Assembly: GCF_036075115.1 (NCBI RefSeq)
Contig: NZ_CP107958.1
Location: 1,860,001-1,924,000 of the forward strand
Length of the DNA stretch: 64,000 bases
Origin: Streptomyces sp. NBC_00377
GTDB taxonomy: Bacteria; Actinomycetota; Actinomycetes; Streptomycetales; Streptomycetaceae
Direction: 5' to 3'
Below the pieces are notes generated by a model. It made no database searches. It saw nothing but the letters and a program-made list of their open reading frames with translations, and was not told the origin of the DNA. Positions 56,274 through 64,000 of this stretch are shown piece by piece. The first letter of the stretch is position 1, and each line of letters starts with the position of its first letter. The position numbers and the translations under genes are program-made.

Positions 56274-59200
56274 GGTGTCCTCCCAGTGGTGCGGGCGATC
56301 CAGGCCAGGGAGGCAGCGCGAGCGAGGTAGAGGCAGACCTCTTCTTCGGGGAAGTTCACCGCGATGTGCCGTACGAAGTGGACATGCAGCAGCGAGGTCA
56401 GGACGTCATCGAGGGCGATGCCCTGCGTGTGGGGACCTGGCAGGTGCCGGTGGTACGCGGCGAGCGCCGCGTCGCGATCGGCCCATGCCGACATGATCGC
56501 CGCTCCTCCAGGGGCGCCGCGCAATGCCGCCCAGTCGTCGCCAGGGTCGGCCAGACGTACGGCATCGGTGAGCTGCGGGCGCGGTACGGACAGGGGCGCT
56601 GTGGGCGGGATGTGGTCGATCAGCCAGCGCATCCCGGCTTGGGTGCTGCCGAGGAACGCGGAGGCGATAGAGACGGTGTGTGCGGCCACCAGCGTGCGCT
56701 CGTGTGGGCGCCGCGGCTGCGAGAGCTGGGCCAGGATGGCTCGCGAGTCCGCCCGGAACACTTCCTCGGCCGCGTCCCAGGCAGGGCCGGATCCCCAACG
56801 GCCCATCTCCCGATAGGAGGTGGGGTACCGCAAGTCCGCCAGCAGACCGGCGCCGCGCAGCTCGTCGGCCCACGCGCTCACGGTTCGAGCCGTCTCGGCG
56901 AATGCCTCCGGCGTGGGTAGCGCGATGCGCAGACGCAGGTGCTGCTCGGGGTCGCGGAAGCGGATGAACCACCACGGCGGGCCACCGAGCCGTTCGAGCA
57001 GATCCGGCAAGTGGCAGGAGAGCAGGGTGTCCTGGCGGCGAGCGTCTCCATACAAGGTGGCCAGCAACACCGACGAAGCGGCCGGGGTCTGCATCTGGGC
57101 TGGGGAGAGGGCGCGAGCCGGGGTGGGGGCGGGAAGCGCCGGCCACGTCGGCGGCCGGATCGCCTTGAGCGGCACCACTACCTCGTGGGCGCGACCGTCG
57201 CACCAACCGAACGCCCCCGGTTCCGCCGCCTCGACGAGCACGGCCAGGCCCGCTCGGTCGAGGTGCTGGCGCAGCAACGTCCGGTGGCCGGCCTCGTCGA
57301 GGTCGAGGAAGAGACGCCGGTCGTCCTCCACGAGGTAGACCCGCCGAGGTAGCCGCCGCCGAGCCCGCCAGTCGGTGAGGGCGGCGTCCCATTCGGCCCA
57401 AGGGCGTGCGCGACCAGGCTGCTCGGTTGCCTCCAACCGCCAGCGGGCCGGGGAAAGCACCGTGCGCCCGCACCGCAGGCGCGGTAGGAACGGCATCGCC
57501 GCCGCAGCGCCCCAGTCGAAGACGGTGACCTGCGCGCATTGAGCACGCGACAATTCGGTGAGGAATCGCACCAGCGGCGGAGTGTGCGCGCGGAGGTTAA
57601 GCGCGTGCATCCCGACGGCCTCGATGCGCTGGCCACGCTCGGGGGCAGCCAGGTACATGCGGCGGCCGTCGCAGCCCACCGCCAGGTCCGCAGGTGTGAG
57701 GGCATCGTCTGCGGGAGCCCGGATTTCCTGGAGGCTGATCACGGTGGGCAGGACTCGCGGGGCGCGCGTGACGTGGGCGCTCTCGGGCAGGAGCGGTGGA
57801 AAGGACAGCTGCGCAGGCACGGTGTTGCTGTCGGTGGTCGGAAGGTCAGCCAGCTCGGCGGCCAGGTCCTCACGGGCGGCGGAGGCCAGGACACTGAGGA
57901 ACCGGCCTGTGGAGACGCCGACGCCGCGAGACACGCTCACGACCTCCAGCCGGAACCGCCTGCGCTGCAGCTCGCCGACGCTTGCCGCATGGACGCGCAC
58001 CCCCACCTCCAGGTGTGGCGGCACACGGGGTTCGTCAGGCCCTACGTCCAGGGCGTCGATCAACTCGTCGGTGAGGACCACCTCGTCGCGGCCGTCGAGC
58101 GCGGCGGCCTGCGCCAGCCGTACGAGGGCGTCATCCCGAGCTGAGACCCGAGGTCGACGGGCGCCGGGCGAGGTGCCTGGGTAGCCGTCGGGGTAGCCAG
58201 TGCCGCTGTCCGCGACGACTTCCTGGAGGGGCACCATCGTGCCGATGCCATACCGCTCGTAGAACCGCTGGTGGTACGCGCCCCACACCGCGGTGCCGTA
58301 CGGGCGGGCGCTGACTCGGGTCAGGATCAAGGCGGCTCGCTCGATCTCGCGGGCGACCACGTACGGCAGTACGAGCTGCGCGTCCAGGCGCAGGTCGAGC
58401 GCGACAGGGTGGCGGCGCAGGCCCGGCACGAAAGCCCTCATCTGCGCTGCGACGCCATCCCGCCCGCCCGGCGAAGTGCACTCCTCCAAACCGGTCCGGA
58501 TCGCCCGCAGCTCGCGCACGATCTCTGCGACCGGAGGGAGGGTATCGGCATCGATCGCCTCGAGCTGATCGAGTAGATACCCGAGGGCGTCGGTCTCGGT
58601 GCTCGGCGCGTGCAGACTCGTGATCAGCACACGGCGCTGGATCAGCTCCGCCAGCAGCCGGTGCACCTTCTCCGGCCCGGCCTCGGGGAATTCGGCCTGG
58701 AGCTTGCCCGCGAGTGCACCGAACCGGATTGGCGCCCGTGTCGCGGCGCGGACCGCGCGCACGGGCTCGGTCAAAGCCAGGGACGCCTCAACCGGGCGAG
58801 TCCGATCGTCTTGGGCATCGGATTGGAACGGCACGATGAGCCGGTCCCCGCGGCTCGTCACGGTGTTGTTGACGACCACCGGCAGCCGTTCGAGGAGGTC
58901 GGGGCAGGACTCCAGCCTCTCGACGACGGCGGCCAACCACTCTGCGCCCGCATGGCCGACGGCCACGTGCTCCACACCCCAGCGTGCGCCCGCCCGCGGA
59001 CCGAACTCCGCGACGGTCACACCGGCGAAGAGACCGAACGGCGTCGCCCGGTGCTGGGAGCGCAGCAGGTAGCGGGCCACGGACAGTGCCGCACGCCGGA
59101 CATCGCGCGTTGACGGCTCATCGGCCGTGCACACGGTCCCTACCTGCGCGGCCAGGACCGGGCTGGCGTGTTCCAGGGCTTCGGCGAGGTCGCCGTTCGC

Positions 59201-59353
59201 CCAGATCTCTCGCAGCCAGGCGACACAGGTGGCGGACCCGTTGGGAGAGTGATCGTTGAGATCCGGAAGCGGAGGACACGGCAGTGTCGGCCGGGCAACG
59301 GCTCGTACGAGAGCGGTCGTGCCGGTTCGGAACGCTGGGCGCGGAGCAGCCAC
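56270..59353 (-). CDS. lanB: Lantibiotic dehydratase LanB (dehydratase plus C-terminal elimination domain)
   Basis: A 1027-aa class I lanthipeptide dehydratase. The N-terminal glutamylation region runs to about residue 720 (FRTGTTALVRA at the start; RRAALSVARYLLRSQHRATP; FYERYGIGTMVPLQEVV). The C-terminal SpaB_C elimination domain covers about 750-1020 (PPWWFIRFRDPEQHLRLRIA; YPTSYREMGRWGSG). It activates Ser/Thr of the precursor with glutamyl-tRNA and removes glutamate. GTG 59353 was chosen because GGAGG is five bases upstream and the longer frame would run into the hairpin at 59381-59420. Confidence 0.93.
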   Translation of the reverse strand: MAAPRPAFRTGTTALVRAVARPTLPCPPLPDLNDHSPNGSATCVAWLREIWANGDLAEALEHASPVLAAQVGTVCTADEPSTRDVRRAALSVARYLLRSQHRATPFGLFAGVTVAEFGPRAGARWGVEHVAVGHAGAEWLAAVVERLESCPDLLERLPVVVNNTVTSRGDRLIVPFQSDAQDDRTRPVEASLALTEPVRAVRAATRAPIRFGALAGKLQAEFPEAGPEKVHRLLAELIQRRVLITSLHAPSTETDALGYLLDQLEAIDADTLPPVAEIVRELRAIRTGLEECTSPGGRDGVAAQMRAFVPGLRRHPVALDLRLDAQLVLPYVVAREIERAALILTRVSARPYGTAVWGAYHQRFYERYGIGTMVPLQEVVADSGTGYPDGYPGTSPGARRPRVSARDDALVRLAQAAALDGRDEVVLTDELIDALDVGPDEPRVPPHLEVGVRVHAASVGELQRRRFRLEVVSVSRGVGVSTGRFLSVLASAAREDLAAELADLPTTDSNTVPAQLSFPPLLPESAHVTRAPRVLPTVISLQEIRAPADDALTPADLAVGCDGRRMYLAAPERGQRIEAVGMHALNLRAHTPPLVRFLTELSRAQCAQVTVFDWGAAAAMPFLPRLRCGRTVLSPARWRLEATEQPGRARPWAEWDAALTDWRARRRLPRRVYLVEDDRRLFLDLDEAGHRTLLRQHLDRAGLAVLVEAAEPGAFGWCDGRAHEVVVPLKAIRPPTWPALPAPTPARALSPAQMQTPAASSVLLATLYGDARRQDTLLSCHLPDLLERLGGPPWWFIRFRDPEQHLRLRIALPTPEAFAETARTVSAWADELRGAGLLADLRYPTSYREMGRWGSGPAWDAAEEVFRADSRAILAQLSQPRRPHERTLVAAHTVSIASAFLGSTQAGMRWLIDHIPPTAPLSVPRPQLTDAVRLADPGDDWAALRGAPGGAAIMSAWADRDAALAAYHRHLPGPHTQGIALDDVLTSLLHVHFVRHIAVNFPEEEVCLYLARAASLAWIARTTGRTP

Positions 59354-59380
59354 CACTACCTCCGTAGGTGAGGGACGGGC

Positions 59381-59420
59381 GGCTGGTGCCGCCACGCCAC
59401 AGGGCGCGGCGGCACCAGCC
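59381..59420 (-). terminator. Hairpin between the precursor gene and lanB
   Basis: GGCTGGTGCCGCC (59381-59393) and GGCGGCACCAGCC (59408-59420) form a perfect 13-bp stem with a 14-base loop. It lies in the short gap after the precursor stop, where partial termination or RNA stabilisation would give more precursor than enzyme. Confidence 0.8.
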
Positions 59421-59442
59421 CGGAGCGACGTGAAGCCTCGGG

Positions 59443-59622
59443 TCAGGCGACGTTGGTGGTGCAGGCGCCGCAGGTGGTTCCGCAGTTGTCGTCGGTCAGG
59501 TTGACCAGACCTGCGGGATCGGCGACCTCGACGAGGGACACGTCCAGGTCGAATCCGTCAGACGTCCTCGGGGTCTGCTGGCTCACATGAGTACTGCTCG
59601 GTACTACGGTGCTGCGTGTCAT
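59443..59622 (-). CDS. FxLD-family lanthipeptide precursor
   Basis: A 59-residue precursor with a well-placed GAGGAG ribosome site. The leader carries the family's F-x-L-D motif as FDLD (residues 24-27, in GFDLDVSLVE). The C-terminal core (from about residue 35) contains NLTDDNCGTTCGACTTNVA at its end, with Thr43, 49, 50, 55 and 56 and Cys47, 51 and 54. Three thioether rings at most are possible. Asp44 and Asp45 are the likely targets of the methyltransferase. The modified peptide would be cut behind the leader; no dedicated protease is seen in the window. Confidence 0.92.
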   Translation of the reverse strand: MTRSTVVPSSTHVSQQTPRTSDGFDLDVSLVEVADPAGLVNLTDDNCGTTCGACTTNVA

Positions 59623-59664
59623 GCCAACTCCTCTGGGTGGTTGGGATGTTGTTGTGCGGTGGTG

Positions 59665-59708
59665 CCCGCCTCCGGCCATACGGCACAGTCCGCACGGCCG
59701 GAGGCGGG
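59665..59708 (-). terminator. Hairpin upstream of the precursor gene
   Basis: CCCGCCTCCGGCC (59665-59677) and GGCCGGAGGCGGG (59696-59708) form a perfect 13-bp stem with an 18-base loop. It ends the upstream small-gene transcript or forms a 5' stabilising structure for the precursor mRNA. Confidence 0.8.
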
Positions 59709-59715
59709 AGTCTGG

Positions 59716-59916
59716 TCAGACGGCAGCGGGCCGCCGCTCCATGAAGTAGGCGAGCGCCTGAGCCTTGAGCCGGTCGAGGCACGGCCTGCAGGCGTGGACC
59801 GGGGCGTGCTGCCCGTCCCACTGCAGTGGGCCGAGCCAGATCACGGGAACTCCGGTGCGCTCGCACCCGAGCCAGCAGTCACCCGTGACCCAGTGCTCAT
59901 GCACGCGAGGGGTCAC
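59716..59916 (-). CDS. Small Cys-rich (zinc-ribbon-like) protein
   Basis: A 66-aa protein with two Cys pairs, CWLGC and CRPC (DCWLGCERTGVPVIWLGPLQ; HACRPCLDRLKAQALAYFM), as in a zinc ribbon. Similar small proteins are encoded beside ATP-binding anti-sigma-like proteins and XRE regulators in Streptomyces. GTG 59916 has GGGAG nine bases upstream. It lies 2 bp after the next gene upstream, so it is part of the same small operon. Confidence 0.6.
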   Translation of the reverse strand: MTPRVHEHWVTGDCWLGCERTGVPVIWLGPLQWDGQHAPVHACRPCLDRLKAQALAYFMERRPAAV

Positions 59917-59918
59917 GT

Positions 59919-60131
59919 TTGAGCTCCCGTCCGCGGTCCAGGGGTGGGCGACCGGCAGGTGGGCCCGCACACCCAGAGCCGGAACAGCAGGCCCCGATGA
60001 CGTACATCGCCCAAGATCTCGCCGCTCGCTCCCAGATACCGGGCACAGCGTGCGCACTCCATGGCCATCTGCTGGCGAGGACGGAGGCGGGCGACGTCCG
60101 GCATGGGCGGGGTAGCCACGGCCGGCTTCAC
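59919..60131 (-). CDS. Small Cys-containing protein, unknown
   Basis: A 70-aa protein (GTG 60131, overlapping the stop of the ATP-binding gene) with MECARCARYLGASG and a later Cys (VCGPTCRS), a second possible metal site. It belongs with the 66-aa gene after it; both resemble the short Cys proteins of Streptomyces regulatory modules. No function is known. Confidence 0.5.
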
Positions 60132-60574
60132 TCGTCGCCCTTCATGAAGAGTTCGGCCCAGACCTCTTTGCACCGTGGGCGCTCGTCCGAGCCATACAGG
60201 TCATAGCCCCAGCGGTCGGCGATGCCATCGATCAGGAGCAGGCCACGGCCTGACTCGCCGTCTTCCCCGACCTGCCCGAGCACCGGCTTGCGCGATGGCG
60301 CCCGGTCCACGACCCCCACGCGCACCCGCGTCGCGCTCGGCCGCCCAATAATCAGGCGGATCGAGTCGCACGGGGTGTGCCTGACGGCGTTCGCGATCAG
60401 CTCCGAGATGATCAGCGCGGCGACGTCGGCAAGGTTGTCGAGGTGCCATACGCCGAGGACGTCACGGACGAGCTCGCGGCCGATTTTGGCCGTGGACGGC
60501 TCGCACGGGAAGGTCTGGCTGTAGGCGGGCTGGCCGGTGATGGCGGCCTGAACTGGCTTCATGAGACTCGTCAT
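60128..60574 (-). CDS. RsbW-like ATP-binding (anti-sigma/serine kinase-type) protein
   Basis: A 148-aa GHKL ATPase fold of the RsbW/SpoIIAB type. The N-box is LIISELIANAVRHT, the G1 region is VRVGVVDRAPSRKP, and GESGRGLLLIDGIADRWGYD is the G2 region. Such proteins bind sigma or anti-anti-sigma factors; in Streptomyces many accompany XRE regulators. It may set the expression of the neighbouring cluster, though no partner sigma factor is in the window. The ATG at 60574 fits the family length. Confidence 0.8.
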   Translation of the reverse strand: MTSLMKPVQAAITGQPAYSQTFPCEPSTAKIGRELVRDVLGVWHLDNLADVAALIISELIANAVRHTPCDSIRLIIGRPSATRVRVGVVDRAPSRKPVLGQVGEDGESGRGLLLIDGIADRWGYDLYGSDERPRCKEVWAELFMKGDE

Positions 60575-60815
60575 TGGGGTTGAGCCTTCGCGTCGTCTCG
60601 GCGCCCGGCCCACCCCCGCGGGGGAACCTCAGGGGCGGGCCGGGCCGTCAACAGCCGCCCGCACGGTGGGCGTGGCGGGCGACCGACAACAAGACAACTC
60701 CCCTCCCGCGCAAGGTGATTAGGGCGATCAGCCGTCCGTCTGCCGGAAGGACCTAGGATGATTTGACCTTCTCTTTGCCTGGCGGGTCAGGGGAGGTGAG
60801 GGCTACCGTGCGGAC
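60575..60815. promoter_or_regulatory. Divergent regulatory region of the cluster
   Basis: It holds a perfect 12-bp palindrome (CCCCCGCGGGGG, 60613-60624) inside a 7-bp inverted repeat (60605-60611 with 60637-60643), and a plus-strand -10-like TAGGAT near 60753. It separates the regulatory gene on the right from the minus-strand cluster. Confidence 0.4.
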
Positions 60816-62114
60816 ATGGACACCACGCGCAACACCGTTCTTGAGGCGTGGATGGCCGAACACGGCTACAGCTCCAACAGCCTGGCTGACGCTGTGAACA
60901 GGGCCTTAGAGGATCTGACCGGGAGACATGGCGGCCTCGACGGTTCATCGGTCCGGGACTGGAAAGCAGGCCGGGTCACGTGGCCCAAATCGGCTACTCG
61001 CAAGGCACTTGAGGACGTCAGCGGCCTGCCCGCCATCGCTCTAGGGTTCGTGCCACGGGGCCGGACTCCGTCCGCCCCAGCCCCATCGCAGCAGGAGGAC
61101 CCCGACATGAAGCGCCGTACCCTCGTCGGCGGGATCGCGGCGGCTACCGCCGCGGCCGCCGCCGCGGCCGCCGCCGCTCCCGGCACCGCATCCCAGCGCC
61201 GCATCGGCATGAGCGACGTCGACCGCCTACAGAAGCGCTTCGCCGAGGTCATCGCCAGCGACCACCGCCATGGCGGACAACTCGGCATCGAGCAGCGTGC
61301 CGCCGCTCTCGCCGACGAGGCCCTGAATCTCCAGAACGCGGGCAGCGCCAGCCAACGGGTACGCAGCAGCCTCTACGCCTCCGCAGCGGCGTTCCGTTCC
61401 TCAGCGATGTGGGCCGCCATCGACGGCCGGCGCTACGACATCGCCAAGGCGCACATGCGTGAGGCCCAGGCCCTCGCCGAGATGTCCGGCGACCAGGCGA
61501 TCAAGTTCCGCATCTGGAGCCACGCAGGCACCATGTACCGCCACATGGGCCGTCCCGCGGACGCGTTCGCCGCCAACGACGTCGCCCGCAACCTGCACCT
61601 CACCCGCCGAGACCCTCTGTTCGCCTCCCTCGGCCTGGCCCGCCAGGGCGCCATCCACGGCGCGGCGCAGGACAGCACCGGCACCCGCCGGGCCTTCGAG
61701 CAGGCACAGGACGCCATGCTGCGCGCCGACCCCGCTGACTACCGACCGATGTGGATGCTCGCCTTCTACGACCAGGCAGAACTGGACTCCCTGGCCCTGT
61801 CAGCGCACTTGGCGCTCGGAGACTATTCGACCGCCGAGTACCACGCCCACCGTTGTCTGTCCGCCCTCCGGCCCCACATGGTCCGGTCCCGGGCCATCAC
61901 CACGACCCGGCTCGCGCACGCTCAGCTCGCCCAGGGTGCCCCCGAAGCCGCCACACTCACCGCGATGAAGGTCCCCGCCGAGGCCGCTACCCAGCACGCC
62001 CGGGTCACGCGCATGCTGCAGGAGTTCGGGTCCGCGCTGCGCGCCACCGCGCCGGGCAGCTCCAGCGTGCAGACCTGGACCCAGCACGCCGCCACCTGGA
62101 GGATGGCCGCATGA
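60816..62114 (+). CDS. XRE-family regulator with TPR-like sensor domain
   Basis: A 432-aa protein with an N-terminal HTH-like region (about residues 1-70, VLEAWMAEHGYSSNSLADAV; SSVRDWKAGRVTWPKSATRK). Next come an Arg-rich and Ala-rich segment (MKRRTLVGGIAAATAAAAAA) and a long helical TPR domain from about 135 (ASQRVRSSLYASAAAFRSSA). The architecture is that of Streptomyces peptide- or metabolite-sensing regulators. The Ala tract (residues 110-123) is a helical or unstructured linker, and the RR start recalls a Tat signal by chance. It probably governs the lanthipeptide operon and overlaps the GNAT gene. Confidence 0.8.
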   Translation: MDTTRNTVLEAWMAEHGYSSNSLADAVNRALEDLTGRHGGLDGSSVRDWKAGRVTWPKSATRKALEDVSGLPAIALGFVPRGRTPSAPAPSQQEDPDMKRRTLVGGIAAATAAAAAAAAAAPGTASQRRIGMSDVDRLQKRFAEVIASDHRHGGQLGIEQRAAALADEALNLQNAGSASQRVRSSLYASAAAFRSSAMWAAIDGRRYDIAKAHMREAQALAEMSGDQAIKFRIWSHAGTMYRHMGRPADAFAANDVARNLHLTRRDPLFASLGLARQGAIHGAAQDSTGTRRAFEQAQDAMLRADPADYRPMWMLAFYDQAELDSLALSAHLALGDYSTAEYHAHRCLSALRPHMVRSRAITTTRLAHAQLAQGAPEAATLTAMKVPAEAATQHARVTRMLQEFGSALRATAPGSSSVQTWTQHAATWRMAA

Positions 62115-62650
62115 CCACGGCTCCCGCCATCGAACTGCGCACGTTCACCACCCTCGACACCGCCCGCGGCGACCTCCTCGACGTGTACGCCGAAGTGCGC
62201 GCCCCGCTCCTCCACCTGCCGAACTACGCGGTCACCGCATTCGGCGAACGCCTGGACCGACACGGCACCGAGCCGGGTTTCGCGGCTGTCCTCGCATACG
62301 CGAGCGGGCATCCGGTCGGCTACGCCTACGGCAACACCATCGAGCACGGCGACCGGTACTGGCAGCGCACCAGCCCGGCCCCGGCGGAGAAGTACACCCA
62401 TCGACCGGCCGTTGCCCTGAAGGAGATCGGCGTCCGGCCAGCTTGGCGGAAGACCGGCACTGCCCGGCTTATCCACGACGCCCTGCTCGCCACACGCGAC
62501 GAGCCCTTCGTCACCCTCATGGTCAACCCGGCCGCTGGGGACGGAAAGGTCCAAGCGCTCTACAAGTCGTGGGGGTACGAGGACATCGGGCAGAGCCAGC
62601 CGTCAGTGGCCTCGCCCGTCCTCACCGTGATGATCCGCGCAGCCCGCTGA
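62111..62650 (+). CDS. GNAT N-acetyltransferase
   Basis: A 179-aa GNAT-fold protein with IGVRPAWRKTGTARLIHDAL, the acetyl-CoA binding segment (motif A, RPAWRKTGTA), and LMVNPAAGDGKVQALYKSWG with the YKSWGY C-terminal element typical of the family. The substrate is unknown; co-expression with an XRE regulator (4-base overlap) suggests self-resistance or product decoration. The tailoring role is only inferred. Confidence 0.85.
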   Translation: MTTAPAIELRTFTTLDTARGDLLDVYAEVRAPLLHLPNYAVTAFGERLDRHGTEPGFAAVLAYASGHPVGYAYGNTIEHGDRYWQRTSPAPAEKYTHRPAVALKEIGVRPAWRKTGTARLIHDALLATRDEPFVTLMVNPAAGDGKVQALYKSWGYEDIGQSQPSVASPVLTVMIRAAR

Positions 62651-63204
62651 ACAGCAGCCACGGGCCCACCGGCTGGAACTCCTCCCCCGAGCATTACAAG
62701 ATCGCCGCCTCGGGGTTTCGGGCAAGGCGGTGAGTTACGACGAGTTCCCGACGGCCAGAGCCTGCAACAGCAGTGATCCCGTGGATTTCGGTGCCAACGG
62801 ATGCTCGGGGCGCTGAAACGCGCGTCCTCGACCTGCCCCCGCTGCTGCTGGACGCCGACGCGACCAGCCAGTCCGCCTACGACTGGTTCAAAGTCGCCCA
62901 GGCCGCCGGCTTCGAGATCCCCTAGAACCTGGTTGTCGAGCGGTACCGGCTTCGCGCCAAGGGCTACCCGCCCGACCTCACCCCGCCCCATGCAGAGGCG
63001 CCATGAGCGGGCAGCCAGACCAATTGCCGCTGGGCTCCCTCGCTGCCCAAGGCTCAGCGCCGCACCGGGTGCCCGAACAGCTTTACTCCCACACTGTCCG
63101 ACGCCACTTCGCCACATCGGCCCCTGCCATGTCGTCGGCGGCTGGCTGTTCGCCCTCGGCTGGCTGGGCGTGTGCCTGTGCGCAGTGGCCTGGTGGCTGC
63201 CCGA
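62651..63204 (+). pseudogene. Degenerate gene remnants
   Basis: In one plus frame, LDLPPLLLDADATSQSAYDW, FKVAQAAGFEIP is followed by an in-frame TAG at about 62923. The same frame continues with VVERYRLRAKGYPPDLTPPH to a stop at about 63004, which overlaps a new ATG. This is the signature of a decayed small gene of unknown family from a mobile element. Confidence 0.4.
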
Positions 63205-63412
63205 GCGATTGATACACGTCGACGACGGGCCCGGCGTACCGCCCCGGTTCGCCGGACAGCTCTTCGAGCCCGGTCAACGGGCGGACACGGACGACGGACA
63301 CAGCGGAGTCGGCCTGGGACTTCCCCTGGCACGCTCCGCCGGCGGCGAGGTGACACACGACCCGGGGCACGCACCAGGCGCACGCTTCGTGGTCAGCCTC
63401 CCTGCCAGGTGA
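63205..63412 (+). pseudogene. Histidine kinase ATPase C-terminal fragment
   Basis: The plus frame carries the last part of a GHKL kinase domain: VDDGPGVPPRFAGQLFEPG (G1 and F boxes), DDGHSGVGLGLPLAR (G2 box) and ARFVVSLPAR at the stop. The H-box and N-box halves are missing; the preceding DNA is unrelated. The fragment ends cleanly at TGA 63410-63412. Confidence 0.7.
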
Positions 63413-63734
63413 ACCGCTCCGGGTCTGATGGACCTCCACCGATCCCAGAGCGCTTCAATGCAGTTCCTCCGCCTGGTGCTGGCATTGGCGGTTGGCTTGT
63501 TCGTTCAGCGCCTCGTCGTGTATTCGACGTTGGAGGCAGACGACCGCCTCGATGTCGGTGATGTCAGCAGTCAGATGCACTCAGGCCCATAGGAGGCGGA
63601 CGGGAGCATTGACGAGGTTGTGTGAAGTGCCGAGTCGGCTCCCGGCGACACCACGACCCCGCGCCGCAGCCGCCCACCCTATGGACTGAACATCTGTCAC
63701 AAGCTGCTCGTGGTGAGAACCCTTACCACTGAGG
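63413..63734. other. Intergenic region
   Basis: No supported gene; short ORFs on both strands only. AT-richer segments around 63440-63560 suggest foreign remnants. Confidence 0.4.
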
Positions 63735-64000
63735 TCACTTGATGTATCGAGCAGCCCGTGTGGTGACATGGAGCAAGTACTCCAGGGGGCCACGGCGGAA
63801 CCGTCGCGTCCATGCGGTCGCCAGCAGCATGGCGACCGCGATGAAGCCGAGCAGCGCGGCCAGCGCCGGCACGGTCTCCTCCTCCATACCGACGGCGCGG
63901 ATGGCGATGATGTGCAGGACGTAGGCCGTCAGCGCGACCATGCCGACGGCTGCGACAGGGGTGGCCCAGCGGGTGAGTCGCGGCATCCGGGCTGTGATGG
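63735..64000 (-). CDS. DUF418-type membrane protein, C-terminal part (runs off the window)
   Basis: At least 83 residues of the C-terminal end of a DUF418 protein are present: two hydrophobic helices (TAYVLHIIAIRAVGM preceded by VAAVGMVAL; ALLGFIAVAMLLATAW) and the terminal RRFRRGPLEYLLH motif of the family. An internal ATG at 63986 is not the real start; the gene continues past position 64000. These proteins have an acyltransferase-like membrane core and unknown substrate. Confidence 0.75.
   Translation of the reverse strand, partial: ITARMPRLTRWATPVAAVGMVALTAYVLHIIAIRAVGMEEETVPALAALLGFIAVAMLLATAWTRRFRRGPLEYLLHVTTRAARYIK

Noticed and set aside
60816..62114. Tat signal (RR followed by an Ala tract) in the XRE/TPR protein
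   Set aside because: It lies about 100 residues into the protein after an HTH region, so export is implausible.

Overview
The window is high-GC actinobacterial DNA, most likely from a Streptomyces chromosome. The evidence is the extreme third-position GC, frequent GTG starts, GGAGG-type ribosome sites, Streptomyces-like -10 boxes (TAGGTT, TAGGCT), and Streptomyces-typical families (PucR-type regulator, F420-dependent LLM enzyme, GluA, paired XRE/GNAT and ATP-binding regulatory genes). No rRNA, tRNA or CRISPR array was recognised.

Bases 1-30000 look like ordinary chromosome. They hold a macro-domain protein, a phytoene-desaturase-like flavoprotein, an inositol-phosphatase family enzyme and a gamma-glutamyltransferase. 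Next comes a coherent pyrimidine/hydantoin catabolic locus (6042-15058, all minus strand): NCS1 permease, F420-type LLM oxidoreductase, dihydropyrimidinase, two nitrilase-fold ureidopropionase-like amidohydrolases, a PucR regulator and a class III aminotransferase. Around it are candidate promoters, a large inverted repeat and an attenuator-like hairpin. Housekeeping or unlinked genes follow: a repeat-bearing protein, a small HTH protein divergent from methionine aminopeptidase, a ClpC-type ATPase, a second gamma-glutamyltransferase, a secreted CocE-like hydrolase, an orphan gluA ATPase, exonuclease III, an MBL-fold hydrolase and a PcaL-like fusion protein.

Bases 30000-36500 are a mosaic scar: a tyrosine integrase, an IS5-type transposase, a second integrase broken by a stop and cut off against a truncated copper P-type ATPase, and a frameshifted secreted protein carrying a 33-bp tandem duplication.

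Bases 36800-51150 are a stress and copper island. It has a universal stress protein, a 17M-like general stress protein, an envelope-stress operon (PspA, PspAA, HtpX, PspAB), a multicopper-oxidase fragment fused to a CMD-family fragment, a Met/His-rich secreted protein with a CsoR-type operator, a csoR-copA pair whose CopA carries a cupredoxin domain and a YHS domain, a run of small membrane proteins, an ICMT-like methyltransferase, an ABC exporter and a cupredoxin lipoprotein.

Bases 51675-62650 are a class I lanthipeptide cluster of the FxLD type: 59-residue precursor, LanB dehydratase, LanC cyclase, a protein that fuses a SpaB_C-like domain to an isoaspartyl-type methyltransferase, and a helper of unknown function. 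An RsbW-like ATPase, two small Cys-rich proteins, an XRE/TPR regulator and a GNAT enzyme lie upstream. The precursor sits between two perfect 13-bp hairpins. The last kilobase holds gene remnants, including a histidine-kinase tail, and the end of a DUF418 membrane protein that runs off the window.
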